Source of the DNA: Tolypeutes matacus
Taxonomy: Eukaryota; Chordata; Mammalia; Cingulata; Chlamyphoridae
DNA length: 64,000 nucleotides
Assembly: GCA_026826555.1 (NCBI GenBank)
Contig: JAKSZT010053764.1
Location: forward strand, 36,383,907 to 36,447,906
Direction of reading: 5' to 3'
Position numbers and translations under genes: made by a program. This document shows positions 1-10,830 of this stretch, piece by piece. Position 1 is the first letter of the stretch, and each line of letters opens with the position of its first letter. The notes beneath the pieces are model-generated. The model ran no database searches, was not told where the DNA came from, and worked only from the letters and a program-made list of their open reading frames with translations.

Positions 1-86
1 CTATAGAAAGATCCTTGAGAGACAAAAGAAAGTTTACTTTTGTAAGCCACTGAGTTTGGGGGATATTTGCTACATAGCATTATTTC
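1..86 (+). mobile_element. 3' end of a MaLR/MLT1-type LTR (fragment)
   Basis: The bases around 42-80 (taagccactgagtttggggg, then a T-rich 'ttgctacatagca' stretch) match the typical 3' terminus of mammalian MaLR-type LTRs. The left part lies outside the window. Assigned by remembered similarity only, so the subfamily is not given. Confidence 0.45.
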
Positions 87-3010
87 AACATAAACCTGAC
101 AACAACAATAGCTATTTCCAACATAGAATTTCAAAAGAAATCTGCATATTGAAATAAAATATTTGGCTACTTAACTGTAAATGTAGACATACTTGCCCAA
201 TGTTTTTAATGTGGTTTCAATATACATAGATTTATGCAAGGTTTAAGGCATTTATATAAAAGGCATAATTATAGGAGCTTCTAAGAGGCCTTACTTCATT
301 AACACAATCAAGATTCGGTAATTTAAAACTTGTATAGGGATACTGAAGTAATCTTAAAACTTTTAGTCATTTATATCTTAGAGTGACTAAATGCACGAGA
401 CTTATCAAAGGCTTTTGTTTTTTAAAGGATGACAAAGGGACCATGAGAACAGTAGATATGAGACTGGCAAACCTTGCTGAGTAGAGAAAGGATTTGTTAG
501 AGAGAAGAAAAATTTTATTTCTATTTTAAGCTTAAAGTATAAGCCGTAGTGTTGTATATGGAACCTACTGCACTATAACATATTTAGTAGAGAAACCACC
601 CTAAGTTTCTTTATCTTTTACAATTTTTAATTATTTTCCTCCTGATGAGATGGACTTTCCTGAGATATTGTAGATTTTCAGTGAATCTCAGGGACATTTT
701 CATGTCCCAAGGAGCTGTCTTACTGGGGGACATCCTAGCTGCAGATGATTCTGGTTATGATTTCAGCTCAGATGTACTTTCCTGTGTCATTCCCCAAAGA
801 ATCTGGGGAAATTTTGCACACAAGAAACTCCTTTAAAGTCAACATTCTTAGTAGAAATAAAAATTTTTATTCACATTCTAGAAAGCCATTGGAAGAAACA
901 GGAATAATGGACTCAAATTTAGTCTTTCCAAGAACTATTTCAAAATGACATTGTCCAATAGAGAATGGAATTTTCTATAAATTTGGTGTGTCGTGAACAC
1001 TCTAAGGCATTTTAATTAATGAAGACTCAAAATGGCCTATTAAAAAAGTGGCTTTAACCAAATGATCATGGCATGCCCTAATAACATTATGAGATATGGG
1101 ACTGAAGGAAAAGAATGTAATAAAAATTTGAATAGTGGGCCAGATTTGTTTGCCATTGGAGTGAGGTTTCTAAATATTTCATTTGTTCTTTTTGGTGTAA
1201 CAGTGTGTCTAATATGAAAATACACTGAAATATAAGGATTAGTGACAAGTGACAATTGACTTTTGGTTTTGGAAACACATCATACTTATTCTGTGAATAG
1301 ATGTACTAAAAGGTCTGAATGAAGATGGCTCACACCTAACCACATTTTCTCTATTTTTAAATTTTGGAAGTGTCATGTATCCAAAAGCTTCTAAAGGATG
1401 AATTCATGAACAAAATTTTCTGCTCTTTAAATTCTGTGGACACCTCTTTCCTCCATTAATGAGGTCTCAGTCTTTTGTTTTAACGGCTAGCCAGTGGTTT
1501 TCTTAATTTTTAATCTGATCTTTGTAATTCTTCTCTAATTCTTGTATATGCTTCCTTGGTTTAGACCCCAAAAGTATGTAGGGTCCTTGGTGGTTCCTTT
1601 GAAGAATAAATCCCAGTCCTCAATGAAGGGGCTGCTCACTGTCAGAAGAATCAGGTCCTAGTTTGGCAGCCTGATTCTTCCTGAGAATTATTGCTAACTG
1701 GCATCTGCCATGGAGCTGCTACCTAACAGCCACTCTTCTGAGACCCAGGACTTCATTATTCTATTCCCAAAAGTCTGTGAGGACTAAAACCCAAACTGCA
1801 ATCTGTCAGGCTTATTTTCTTCAGAACCCAGAGACCTTTGCAGACCAAAGAGAGCTAACCATTGTTCTCCTTCACTTGCCACAATTGAATCTGCTTTTGT
1901 CTGCTTTGCTTTCAGCCGGAGTCAACCCTTCTTTCCACCACAGCCCTGGGGGCAGTGCCCCCAGCACCCCCTCTAGTTTCCATGCAGGGTGCTGAAGGTC
2001 TCTTTTCCTCTGAGTGGTGGCAGTCTATTTGCTCTTATTTCCAGAAACATGCTTGTGTAAGGGTGAAGGCCAAAGAGAGGCTTTTCTTCTTTCTGAATCT
2101 CATCTCTTCTGCATATACTCACCTGAATGCAAAAGGGAGCCCTGGGACCTTTACTTTATATCTATCTCCACAGTGATTTTCTCCAAGTGTTGTGAGATAC
2201 AGCGAGGATGTCTGAAGTGAGGCAAAACCCAATTAGTTTTGCCAATTTTAAGTGGATAAGAGGTGACTTTTTACCTTAAAAAAGTTTTAATTTTATAGTT
2301 TAAAACTGGCATACAGTCTCCATAGCTGGAGGCTGCTTTATTCCTCTGACATAGATGACTGAGAAGCCTTGGAACATAAATATATGCAATAAGCCAATAA
2401 TTCTGCCTGCCTTTCTGCTGCTCCTACAGGGTATCTCAGTGCTGGCAAACAGAAGGGTAATGGGAATTAGAAGGAGGGGGAAAACAGCAATAAAAATATA
2501 AATCAAAGAAAGAAGGAAATCCATTTGGTCCTTGGCAGCAGAGACAATGCTCGGCTAATCCATGCTGAGTGCAATCCAATACTCCTTTATATAATCCTTT
2601 GCTGGTGGAAGAAAATTAAAGTTTAATGCAATAACGGCTGACACAAATCACTTTTGTTGCCCAGAAGCAGATTAAAGAATAGTTAAAATCATACAAATCT
2701 AATTTCTTTTTTTTCCTTTATTCTGTGACATCTTGATGCTTTAGTCCATAGCATCAGTTTTTGATTATTACCAACATAAGAGAGATTGTGGAAAAAACAA
2801 TGACAGCCAGGAAATGATTTGTGCTCAAATGGTACATGTTAAAGGCTCTTTCAAAATCCATAAATTTTTCATAGGTTCATAGAGGTCCATGCCTTTAATC
2901 AATCTGTGTCAAGGGAATTTTAAAATAAGCATAAAGGTAATGGAATGCTATCAATCATAATTGGGGCTGGAAAGAACCATCACAGCCCATCAGCTCTCTC
3001 TCTTTCATTT
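87..3010. other. Unassigned AT-rich intergenic or intronic DNA
   Basis: I recognise no gene or repeat family here. Open frames are under 75 codons and look random. The part from about 2540 to 2995 has several AT-rich homeodomain-like words (for example taatcaat and aatcataattgg) and no repeat signature, so a conserved non-coding element is possible but unsupported without an alignment. Confidence 0.5.
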
Positions 3011-3012
3011 GG

Positions 3013-3068
3013 ATGTATGTGTGTGTGTATGTGCACACATGCATGTGTGGTATGCACACGTGTATGTC
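3013..3068. repeat. Degenerate (TG)n/(CA)n alternating tract
   Basis: About 55 bp of nearly uninterrupted purine-pyrimidine alternation (tgtatgtgtgtgtgtatgtg, then gcacacatgcatgtgtgg). It is a decayed dinucleotide microsatellite of the composition that can adopt Z-DNA. Confidence 0.75.
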
Positions 3069-3726
3069 AGCCTGGTGCATTTCCATTCTTTAGTTTTGAT
3101 ACCTGTCATAAGTGGGCAATTTGAGGATATTGTATAAGGATAGACATGATTGGATTTTTTTTAAAGCTTAATTTTGGCTACAATTCTTCCTTTCTGTTTT
3201 CTGCTATAGGAATTACATTCCATGTGGAGAGAGTGACTTGCCCCATCTGTTCAAAGGACGTGCTTAATCAGAACAGAAGTGTTTTTTAAAAAAAATCTTT
3301 CCCAACTTTTAACCTATTCAAAATTCCTCTTCTGGGATACAAATGCTACAAAGGGTTTAGAATTTTCCTGCTCTACCCAAAGAGCCAGGACCAGTACAGT
3401 GAAAGGAAAACTCGTGGAAGTTTCTTCGTAACAGGATTTTGATGAAGGGATGTTTTTTGCAGCATCTTTGACTGTAATTAAGTCAGCTTCTGCTTTGATG
3501 CCATGGGTTTCCAGTAAAATTCCTACGTATTTTCCATGGAAGGTTCTGAAATCATGTCTATCCCATTTCATGGGAACTTTGTGGTTAATAGGCCTTATTC
3601 ATATTCTGCTCATAGTGTCAGCAAGAGATTTCCAGTGAAAGAGGGTTCTGGATGTACACTTTGCTTGTCTGGTAAGTAAGATTTTTCTCTCCCCTTTACT
3701 TAGCTGAATCTTAATGTGCATGTTTA

Positions 3727-3752
3727 TGTGTGTGTGTGTGTGTGTGTGTGTA
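3727..3752. repeat. (TG)n microsatellite
   Basis: A pure run of 13 TG units, a short tandem repeat likely to vary in length. Confidence 0.9.
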
Positions 3753-3759
3753 GGATAAA

Positions 3760-4145
3760 CTATCAGAAGTAAAATTCCTCTCTTAAATTCCTAAGATGTC
3801 ATTGAACTGTAATTTCATATTTTAAAGGGTAAGCTTTGGCTATTCCTTATGATATCTATTTATTTATTTTTTATTAACAACTTCCTTTCAAATTCACAAA
3901 AATGAAGTAACAGAAAAAGGCATCTCAACAAGTTATGGAAACATTACTCCTAAAAAGTTCTTTTTCAAGCACTTTTATCTCATCTAATTCCAACTGCTTA
4001 TTCAGTTGTTTCTCTACTGTTCAGAAAGATACACAGATGAACACAGATTAGGTGTTCTTATTAATGAAAAGAATGAAGAAGAGAAAAAATGGTTAATCGT
4101 ATTCATGTCTCACAAAATTTAGAATTAATATAGTACCAATTTTGC
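3760..4145. other. Unassigned AT-rich DNA left of the first L1
   Basis: No gene is seen. The T-rich piece near 3856-3880 could be the remains of the tail of the L1 that starts just to the right, but the junction is too decayed to fix. Confidence 0.4.
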
Positions 4146-5590
4146 TTTTGCTACAAAAACATTACAATGTTGTTGTTAACTATAGTCCATAACTTAAATT
4201 AGTTATATTTTTCCCATGTATCACCACATTCTTAACACCCTGTAGTAGAAGAACATTCCTGTATTTACATTATTAACCACAATCCTCATCTATTTCCAAA
4301 ATCATTGTTATATGTTCCCAATATTATCTTCCAGCTGACCTCCAACTAATATTAATCTTCCTAGATTACTCGTTTCAGCCACAGTCACATCCATAAATAA
4401 ACAGTGTTTGCTACAGTCATTATAATGTGTTACCATCAAGTCCAACAATTACATTTTTACATTTGACCTTATTAAACATTCTACACACATCCAGCATCGT
4501 CTCCCCAACCATTACATTTTTTATTTGACCTTATTAAACATTCTACACACATCCAGCATCGTCTCCCCCTTCTCATCTCTCATTCCATCTCCCACTAACC
4601 TATAATTCTTAGTCTAACTCCATAAGTCTACTAATTGTATTTAGTTTCATATCAGTGAGACCATACATTATTAGTCCTTTTGTGTCTTGCTTATTTCACT
4701 CAATATAATATCCTCAAGTTTTCTCCATGCTGTCATGTGCTTCCTCATTTGATTTCTTCTTATAGCTGAGTAATATTCCATCATATGAATATAGCACATC
4801 TTGTTTATCCATTCATTAGTTTATGGACACTTAGGTTCTTTCCATCTTTTAGCAATTGTGACTAATGCCACTATGAACATCGGTGTTCAAATATCTGTTT
4901 GCATCCTTGCTTTCAGTTCTTTTGAATGTATTCATAGTAGCGGGATTGCTGGATCATATGGCAGTTCTATATTTAGTTTCCTGAGGAACTGCCAGATCGT
5001 CTTCCATAGAGGTTGCACAATTTTACAGTCCCACCAATAGTGAAGGAGTGTTCCTATTTCTTCACATCCTCTCCAGCACTTGAAGTTTTCTGTTGTTTTC
5101 ATAATGATTGTTCTGTATGGTAAGAGGTGATATCTCATTGTAGTTTTGATGTGCATTTCCTAATAGCTAGTGATGTTGAAAATCTTTTCATGTGTCTTTT
5201 GGCCATTTGTTTTCACACTTCAGAAAAATGTCTGTTCAATTCTTTTGCCCATTTTTAAGGGGGCTGCTTGTCTTTTTGTTGTTAAGTTGTGTGACCTCTT
5301 TATGTAACATGGAGATCAATCCCTTAACTCATATATGGTTTCTGAAGATTTTTTTCCCATTGAGTAGCTGCCTTTTTACTTCTTGACAAAGCCTTCTGAA
5401 CAATAAAAATAATTAATTTTCAGGCAGTCCCATTTATCTGTTTTGTTGCTTGTGCTTTGTGTGTAATGTCCAAGAAACCACCACCAAGCACAAGATCTCA
5501 AAGATAGTTCCCTACATTTTTTAAAAAAGGTTTATGATTCTAGATTTATTTTTAGGTCCTTGATCCATTTTTAATTAATTCCCCATGATA
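4146..5590 (-). mobile_element. 5'-truncated LINE-1: 3' UTR plus C-terminal end of ORF2
   Basis: Read on the minus strand, 5156-4932 translates to an ORF2p C-terminal segment with the hallmark run CWRGCEEIGTLLHYWWDCK followed by QPLWKTIWQFLRKL and PYDPAIPLL. The rest towards 4146 is L1 3' UTR, repeated near 47.3-48.2 kb. Towards 5590 the ORF2 frame is cut by stops, and homology ends near the tryptophan-poor region upstream of the C-terminal domain. The element is therefore 5' truncated and non-coding. The 3' UTR carries a 62-bp tandem duplication (4448-4568). Confidence 0.85.
4448..4568. repeat. 62-bp tandem duplication inside the L1 3' UTR
   Basis: The segment at 4448-4506 recurs at 4511-4568 with one small gap near its start. 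The two share, among other words, attaaacattctacacacat and ccagcatcgtctcccc. Confidence 0.9.
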
Positions 5591-7890
5591 TTTAGTCTTT
5601 ATAAATCTCAGGACTTGTGATTGAACACCACTTAAATAGAGTAGCAGTTTTTGCCTACAAATATAGAAGATATCTATTAAACTACTTACGTAATTATCTT
5701 AGGTATATTGTTCATTAATCCAAAGCAAACCAATTCGTTAATCCATAGCAAACCAAACAACAAAAGAATGAAGAAAAGCCTCATCATTGATTTCAAAGGC
5801 TCTTTCATATTTCCATTTGCTATTAATTTAGTTGGCATGTTGTTAAAATTCGCTCTCTTTTCCTCTGAATTTGGCTCTCAGGAAGCTGTGATAAATCACA
5901 GATAGTAAATCCTGAGTTGTTATTTACTGATTTTGGCAGTAAGTTGGTGTCTTTTAAGCTATAAGAGAATTATCTGTGGTAAGGATATCAGAGAGTATAT
6001 TCTGTATAAAAGTGGATTGAGGTTTTCCTCCCTCTCCTAACTGGTCTCTTCCTAAGGCTAGAACACGGCCCCTCCTCTCCAGTCACTCTGCCCATTCTAA
6101 ATGGTAACCAAGCTGTGACTGATGGTTCTATCTGATGGCAGTGTAGAGAACTGCCTCTCCTTTACTGTAACTTTCTTCCCTATCAGCTCCTTTATTTCTT
6201 CACAGAGGGTTTGTGGATACTTGAAGCTTCTCTATTTGTCTGTGACCTCCATGGCTCATTTCTTTCATCTCACACAGACAATACTATGCATATAATCTTC
6301 TCCATTCTTTTCCTCTTTCACACATTTTACTTGTCCTAGCTACATCTGCTCAGAATCACAGCAAATAAACAGAGAATTTCCATTATTTGTATTAAAGAAG
6401 ACAAAATGCATATGTTTTGAAGGATAATTAGACGTAATATAGATCCAGCATCCATGAAATTGTGGCAGGATAAGTTAGCTTGCAAGTAGAGTACAATCTC
6501 AGGCCCTTCACAGTTCTTGATAGCAATGTTATGAAGACCACCTTGTTGAAATGAGTGCTGTTCTAAAGATGTTACTGGTGGGTAGTTATTCAGCTCTCCA
6601 GAGCTTGCTAGAGAATGAAGCAGGGATGAAAAGGCATGATTTTACCTACTTTTCAGTTCTTGAAGAGACATAGCCATACACTCTAGACTCGGAGAAGAGA
6701 GTCGAGTCAGAGCTGTGAGGATAAAAGTTAAGTGTTCATATGTCTACTTTGGAATGAATCTTTTCATCTACATTTTAATTAAATATGTTCTCTAATTGGA
6801 TGCTTTCATAAACACAAATTATTCAACATGATTCCAGCTTTCTATACCATGCAAGGTCTCCATCCTAATATATATTTTAAATTTTTTTATATTAAACTAG
6901 AGCTTTGCTCTTGTTGCTTCTCTGATATCCTGTAAACAGACAACTCTGTGGTCTTTTCTCTAGATTTTGAGAATCACTTCACTAGAAGCAGTCTTGTTCT
7001 CTTACTACTTCTAATCTACAGATCCATGGATTTTTGGATCAGGAAGCTGAATTTCATACAAAACTCTGGGATCAACTCTAACATGAGGAAGGGGTAGTCT
7101 CTCTTTCATAGTGAATTGTACTAGCTTTGTGAAAGTCTGGCAGCTTCCTGGCACTTTCACACTTTAGACTGTGTCATACAGGTAAAAATGGAAGATGTGA
7201 TATATTAACTTCATTTTCCAGATACCAATCTCTGGTTTCCAAGTTTTAGAATTTTGGGGAGGGTATCATTCATTAATTAATCATAAAGTGATTCACTTTT
7301 CTCTTCTCTGATTTCTATTTCTCAATGCATATGATAATGATGTACTAATTGCTAATTTGTTTATTTTCTACAATGATCATACCCATGATTTCTTCAGACA
7401 GTGCTTATTTCAAGTTTTTTCATTAATAACAATTATATTAATTATATTAGCATATGTTGTATTAATTATATTTTATGTAATAAGAATATATTTTATATTT
7501 CAGAAAACATTTATTTTACTGCTTATATAACATAAAAATAAGATCATTGCGTATAACATTTATAACATTATCTTTCTAACATATGGAAAACATATAACAT
7601 TAAAGATAATATTATATATTTATTATCAAGAGCTTAGCTGAACTGAGCTGCCAGGTATTGAAACTAGACAAGATAACAAGCCAAAATGAAAGTAATAGTC
7701 AAGGCTTTAATCCCTTACTATGATGGTATATACAAGTTGGAGAAAGCTCCAACTCCCCTTCTGTTCCATTTTTCCCTTGGGATAGTACCACCAGGCAAGG
7801 GCCAGATTGGTCAACACAGATGTGGGGATGTCTCACTACCAAGGGAACCCCAAACAAAAGACTCTTAGCATTAATTATATGTAAGTATCT
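5591..7890. other. Unassigned DNA with an AT-rich low-complexity core
   Basis: No gene or repeat family is recognised. A 23-bp-period imperfect direct repeat lies at 5715-5756 (ttaatccaaagcaaaccaa twice, one mismatch). Positions 7425-7625 are very AT-rich and contain a small inverted repeat with 14-bp arms at 7562-7575 and 7602-7615. Confidence 0.5.
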
Positions 7891-7894
7891 ATCT

Positions 7895-7942
7895 ACATAG
7901 GTAGATAGATTGGATTTAGATAGGTAGGTAGGTAGGTAGGTG

Positions 7943-7994
<52 letters not shown>

Positions 7995-7997
7995 GTA
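7895..7997. repeat. (TAGA)n/(TAGG)n compound microsatellite
   Basis: A block of TAGG units (about 7920-7940) is followed by an uninterrupted run of about 14 GATA/TAGA units, with flanking degenerate units on the left. It is a typical polymorphic tetranucleotide repeat. Confidence 0.95.
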
Positions 7998-8004
7998 GTT
8001 AGAT

Positions 8005-8345
8005 TTTGCCGTGGTGACAAATTAACCTTCAAATCTTAATGGCTTAAATAACAAGGATTTATTTCTTGTTCACATTCTAGGTCTAAAGTGATTTGGGTGA
8101 AGGTTCGTGTTCCACATAGTTTCTTAGGATTCCTGGCAGAACCATCCTGTGATGCTGCATCCAACATGTGGCTTTCAGCATTACCAATGACAGAGAAGAG
8201 AGAGTGTGGAGAACACACACCTACCTTTAATCGGTACATGTAACTTCCATTCCTAGCACACTGGCCAAATCTGGTCCATGGCCCTTCCTTATGTGAAAAA
8301 GGGGGCTGGGAAACAATAGGGAAGCACATGGAATATTTGATAGCA
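8005..8345. mobile_element. Old mammal-wide interspersed repeat, family unassigned
   Basis: It starts with a decayed 'gtgacaaattaaccttcaaa...aatggcttaaataacaa' head and holds 'tggccaaatctggtccatgg' near its end. These are signatures shared with common dispersed mammalian repeats, and similar heads occur at 33.35 kb and 45.93 kb. I cannot name the family with confidence. Confidence 0.5.
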
Positions 8346-9029
8346 TGACTGCGTCTGCCACAGTAATAACTAACAGACGTGGATGAGCCATGGAGTAGTC
8401 TATACTCCTATCCTTTCACGTGGAGTGGATGCCTGTGATTCCTGTGGCATTGCAGTAAGTTCTTGCTGTAACCATCCTAAAAGGGATGTGACCAGGGATG
8501 GAAATTAAAGGAGTGAAGTGAAAAGGAACTCATGCAATGTGGAGGGCCTCTAAGAAACTCACAGATGTGCCCCACGAGAGAGCCAGCATTTAAACACCTA
8601 CCATACACAGGCCTTGAGGCCAGGCAGTGTTAGCCAGAGAAGCAGTGGCAAACAACAGGAAAGAATTGCAAGCAATCACATGCCCAGTTAACTAACAGGC
8701 CCGTTTCCTTTGCTTCCTTATTCTTTCTCTTAGCACCTGACATGAGTAGAGTTAGACTTTGTAGAGGGAGGAGAACAAATGACTCCAGAATAAAACCATT
8801 TCCAGCCAATCCTAAGTCCAAGATGGGATGGGGAAGGAGAGCAGACAAGTGCATGATATACGTGCACACACACACACATCTTCAATGTCCTAGACTAAAA
8901 CCTAGTTGGCAATGGGGGAGAGAATACTTTAAATTGGATATGAGATTGAAGTTTAAACTCAACCAGACTGGAGTCTTGCTATGGTCACCTGCAGAGGCAG
9001 ATGGACCCCCACCCAAAAGTTGGTTCTGA

Positions 9030-9480
9030 TGTTGAGACTTGGGATACCACACACACACCAAGAGGATATGAAAGATGTATTACTTACATAATTGAGGCCT
9101 CTGGGGAGAACAGGGCAGGCCTCTCAAGCAGGTCTGCAATGGTTTGAGAGAGCCAGGAAAGGAGACTGGCCTGGGTTTACACTGTGGGTAGGGAGTAGGC
9201 CTGGGTGAGAGAACCTGCATGAAGACAGAGCCTTGCATGGTTTGAATCTCCCACCAGAATTAAAGGAGGGAGCACCGAAACTTTCTTATCAGCCTGCCCA
9301 GATGTGGGACCCAAAGGGAAGAGGGAGGCATAAATCCTAAACACTGTCAACAGTCAAGCTTCAGAAAATGGGAGCCAGACTCCTCATTACAACTCTTAAT
9401 AACTGAAAGTGATGGGATATTATGGAATCTCCCTTAAGCTTTGGCTGAGGGTCAGAGGAAAAGTGAAAGTTTGCATTGGA
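9030..9480. other. Possible decayed LTR-like repeat
   Basis: This is a moderately GC-richer block (for example ggcctctggggagaacaggg and gccaggaaaggagactggcc) with no open frame of note. The composition and the words resemble an old dispersed repeat, but I cannot identify its ends or family. Confidence 0.3.
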
Positions 9481-10210
9481 AGAAAGGGAAGATGAGAGAG
9501 CTATGTTAAGTCTCCTTTATGGCAGAATGGGCTCAGAAATAGCTTGGGACTTGACTGATAGCTCAGTGCATGCCCTTGTTCCTATTACTACTTATGTGAG
9601 TTCATGAAGTTGAAGAGACTCTAAAAAGTGCTTTTATTTTATTAAAGGTCTTCAGTAGCACACCACTCTATTAGCCTCTGTCTGAACAAGCATGACAGGA
9701 AAAGGGCAGTAAATAAGTCTTAGGTATAGGGCCTCAACCGACCTAAGATGAGGCTCTCCAACTAAAGCGTCAGATATGATGGCTCACTGAGAGTTGGTGC
9801 ACTAAGTGAAAGGCAGCAAGGTAACTTCAAGTGTATTGTCAACCAGTATTACATACTTTCATGGGTATTTGTGTCTTCCTCAAGTAAATTATTTCATTTA
9901 ACATTTAATTAGCCACAAGAAATAGTTTAAGGGCTTGCAATGGAGTTAGTTAAAGAAGGAAGCCAAGTTTAGGAGAGTGGAGACTTGCATAGGAAAAAAA
10001 AACATGAATTTGATAAAATAAAATAGGTCTTCTACTCTCTTCTATAATGTTTAAAGGCTATTACCCTGTAATTTAAGGCCTTCAGGTTTTGGGATTAAAT
10101 AGAAGTTGTCTAAAAGGACTGTGTTAGAGCCAGGATGATACTTTTCCTCCCAACTTTTCCATGCTATGTTTATCACCACCAATTCTGAATTTGCTTAGGG
10201 TTATTTCCCC
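9481..10210. other. Unassigned DNA
   Basis: No gene, repeat family or structured element recognised. Confidence 0.5.
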
Positions 10211-10213
10211 AAA

Positions 10214-10365
10214 TCTGGCTAAAATCAGAATTACCTGGGGATCACGTTAAAAATAAGGATTTCCAAGTCTCACCCTAGACCTACTGCAGCAGAGTTTCCA
10301 GCAGGGAAGCCTACTTTTTGTTTTTTCAAAAAGTACCCCCAGTTGATTCTGACAGCAGGCATATT
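10214..10365 (+). mobile_element. hAT-Charlie non-autonomous transposon fragment (MER5-like)
   Basis: The left side reads 'ggctaaaatcagaattacctgggga' in decayed form and the right side ends with 'gttgattctgacagcag'. This matches the two complementary ends of MER5-type elements, in which the 'tcacctggggag' word near one end is mirrored near the other. The outermost terminal repeats are lost. Confidence 0.5.
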
Positions 10366-10705
10366 TTGATGCCCTTTCAACATGTGGCATGGCGTTGACC
10401 CTGTATTGGACTGACTAAGGTCTCTGCCAGCAGCTGAGGAAATCCTGGAGCACTAGGAAAGAAAAACACCAGCTCTGAGAAAATATGAACAGTCTAAAAG
10501 AACTTTTCTGGGTTTTGTTCCACCTGGTTGATTATATTTTGGACCTGCTGTGGAAAGAGCCATATTTTTTTGGTGAATATACAGCTACTTTTGGTTGTTT
10601 GGTAGGACTCTCTTGGATTGTGTATGCTTTCCTCTGGTTTATCGGCACCTCGTCCATACCACCATTAGGGCCAAGCTCACATGATATTGCCTCTTCAGAA
10701 ATCAG

Positions 10706-10830
10706 CCTCCCCCGCCGACTGTGAGCTTCTTGAAGGCAGGGAGCAAGTGTTTTTCTAATGTGGAGTTTCAGAAATTAGGACAGAGATTGTCAAGTTAATG
10801 TAAGAATTCATGAATGAATTAATGCATGAC
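10706..10830 (+). mobile_element. L2 (LINE-2) 3' end fragment
   Basis: The word 'gactgtgagcttcttgaagg' followed by 'cagggagcaagtg' is the conserved L2 3' UTR motif. About 70 bp later a degenerate GAATGAATT tail resembles the TGAA-rich tail of L2. Strongly decayed. Confidence 0.45.

Noticed and set aside
7895..7997. Regular repeats considered as a CRISPR-like array
   Set aside because: The units are 4 bp with no spacers; it is a eukaryotic tetranucleotide microsatellite.
10485..10724. 79-codon hydrophobic frame with ATG start resembling a small membrane protein
   Set aside because: It runs straight into an L2 remnant, lacks a good start context and has no family resemblance; likely chance.
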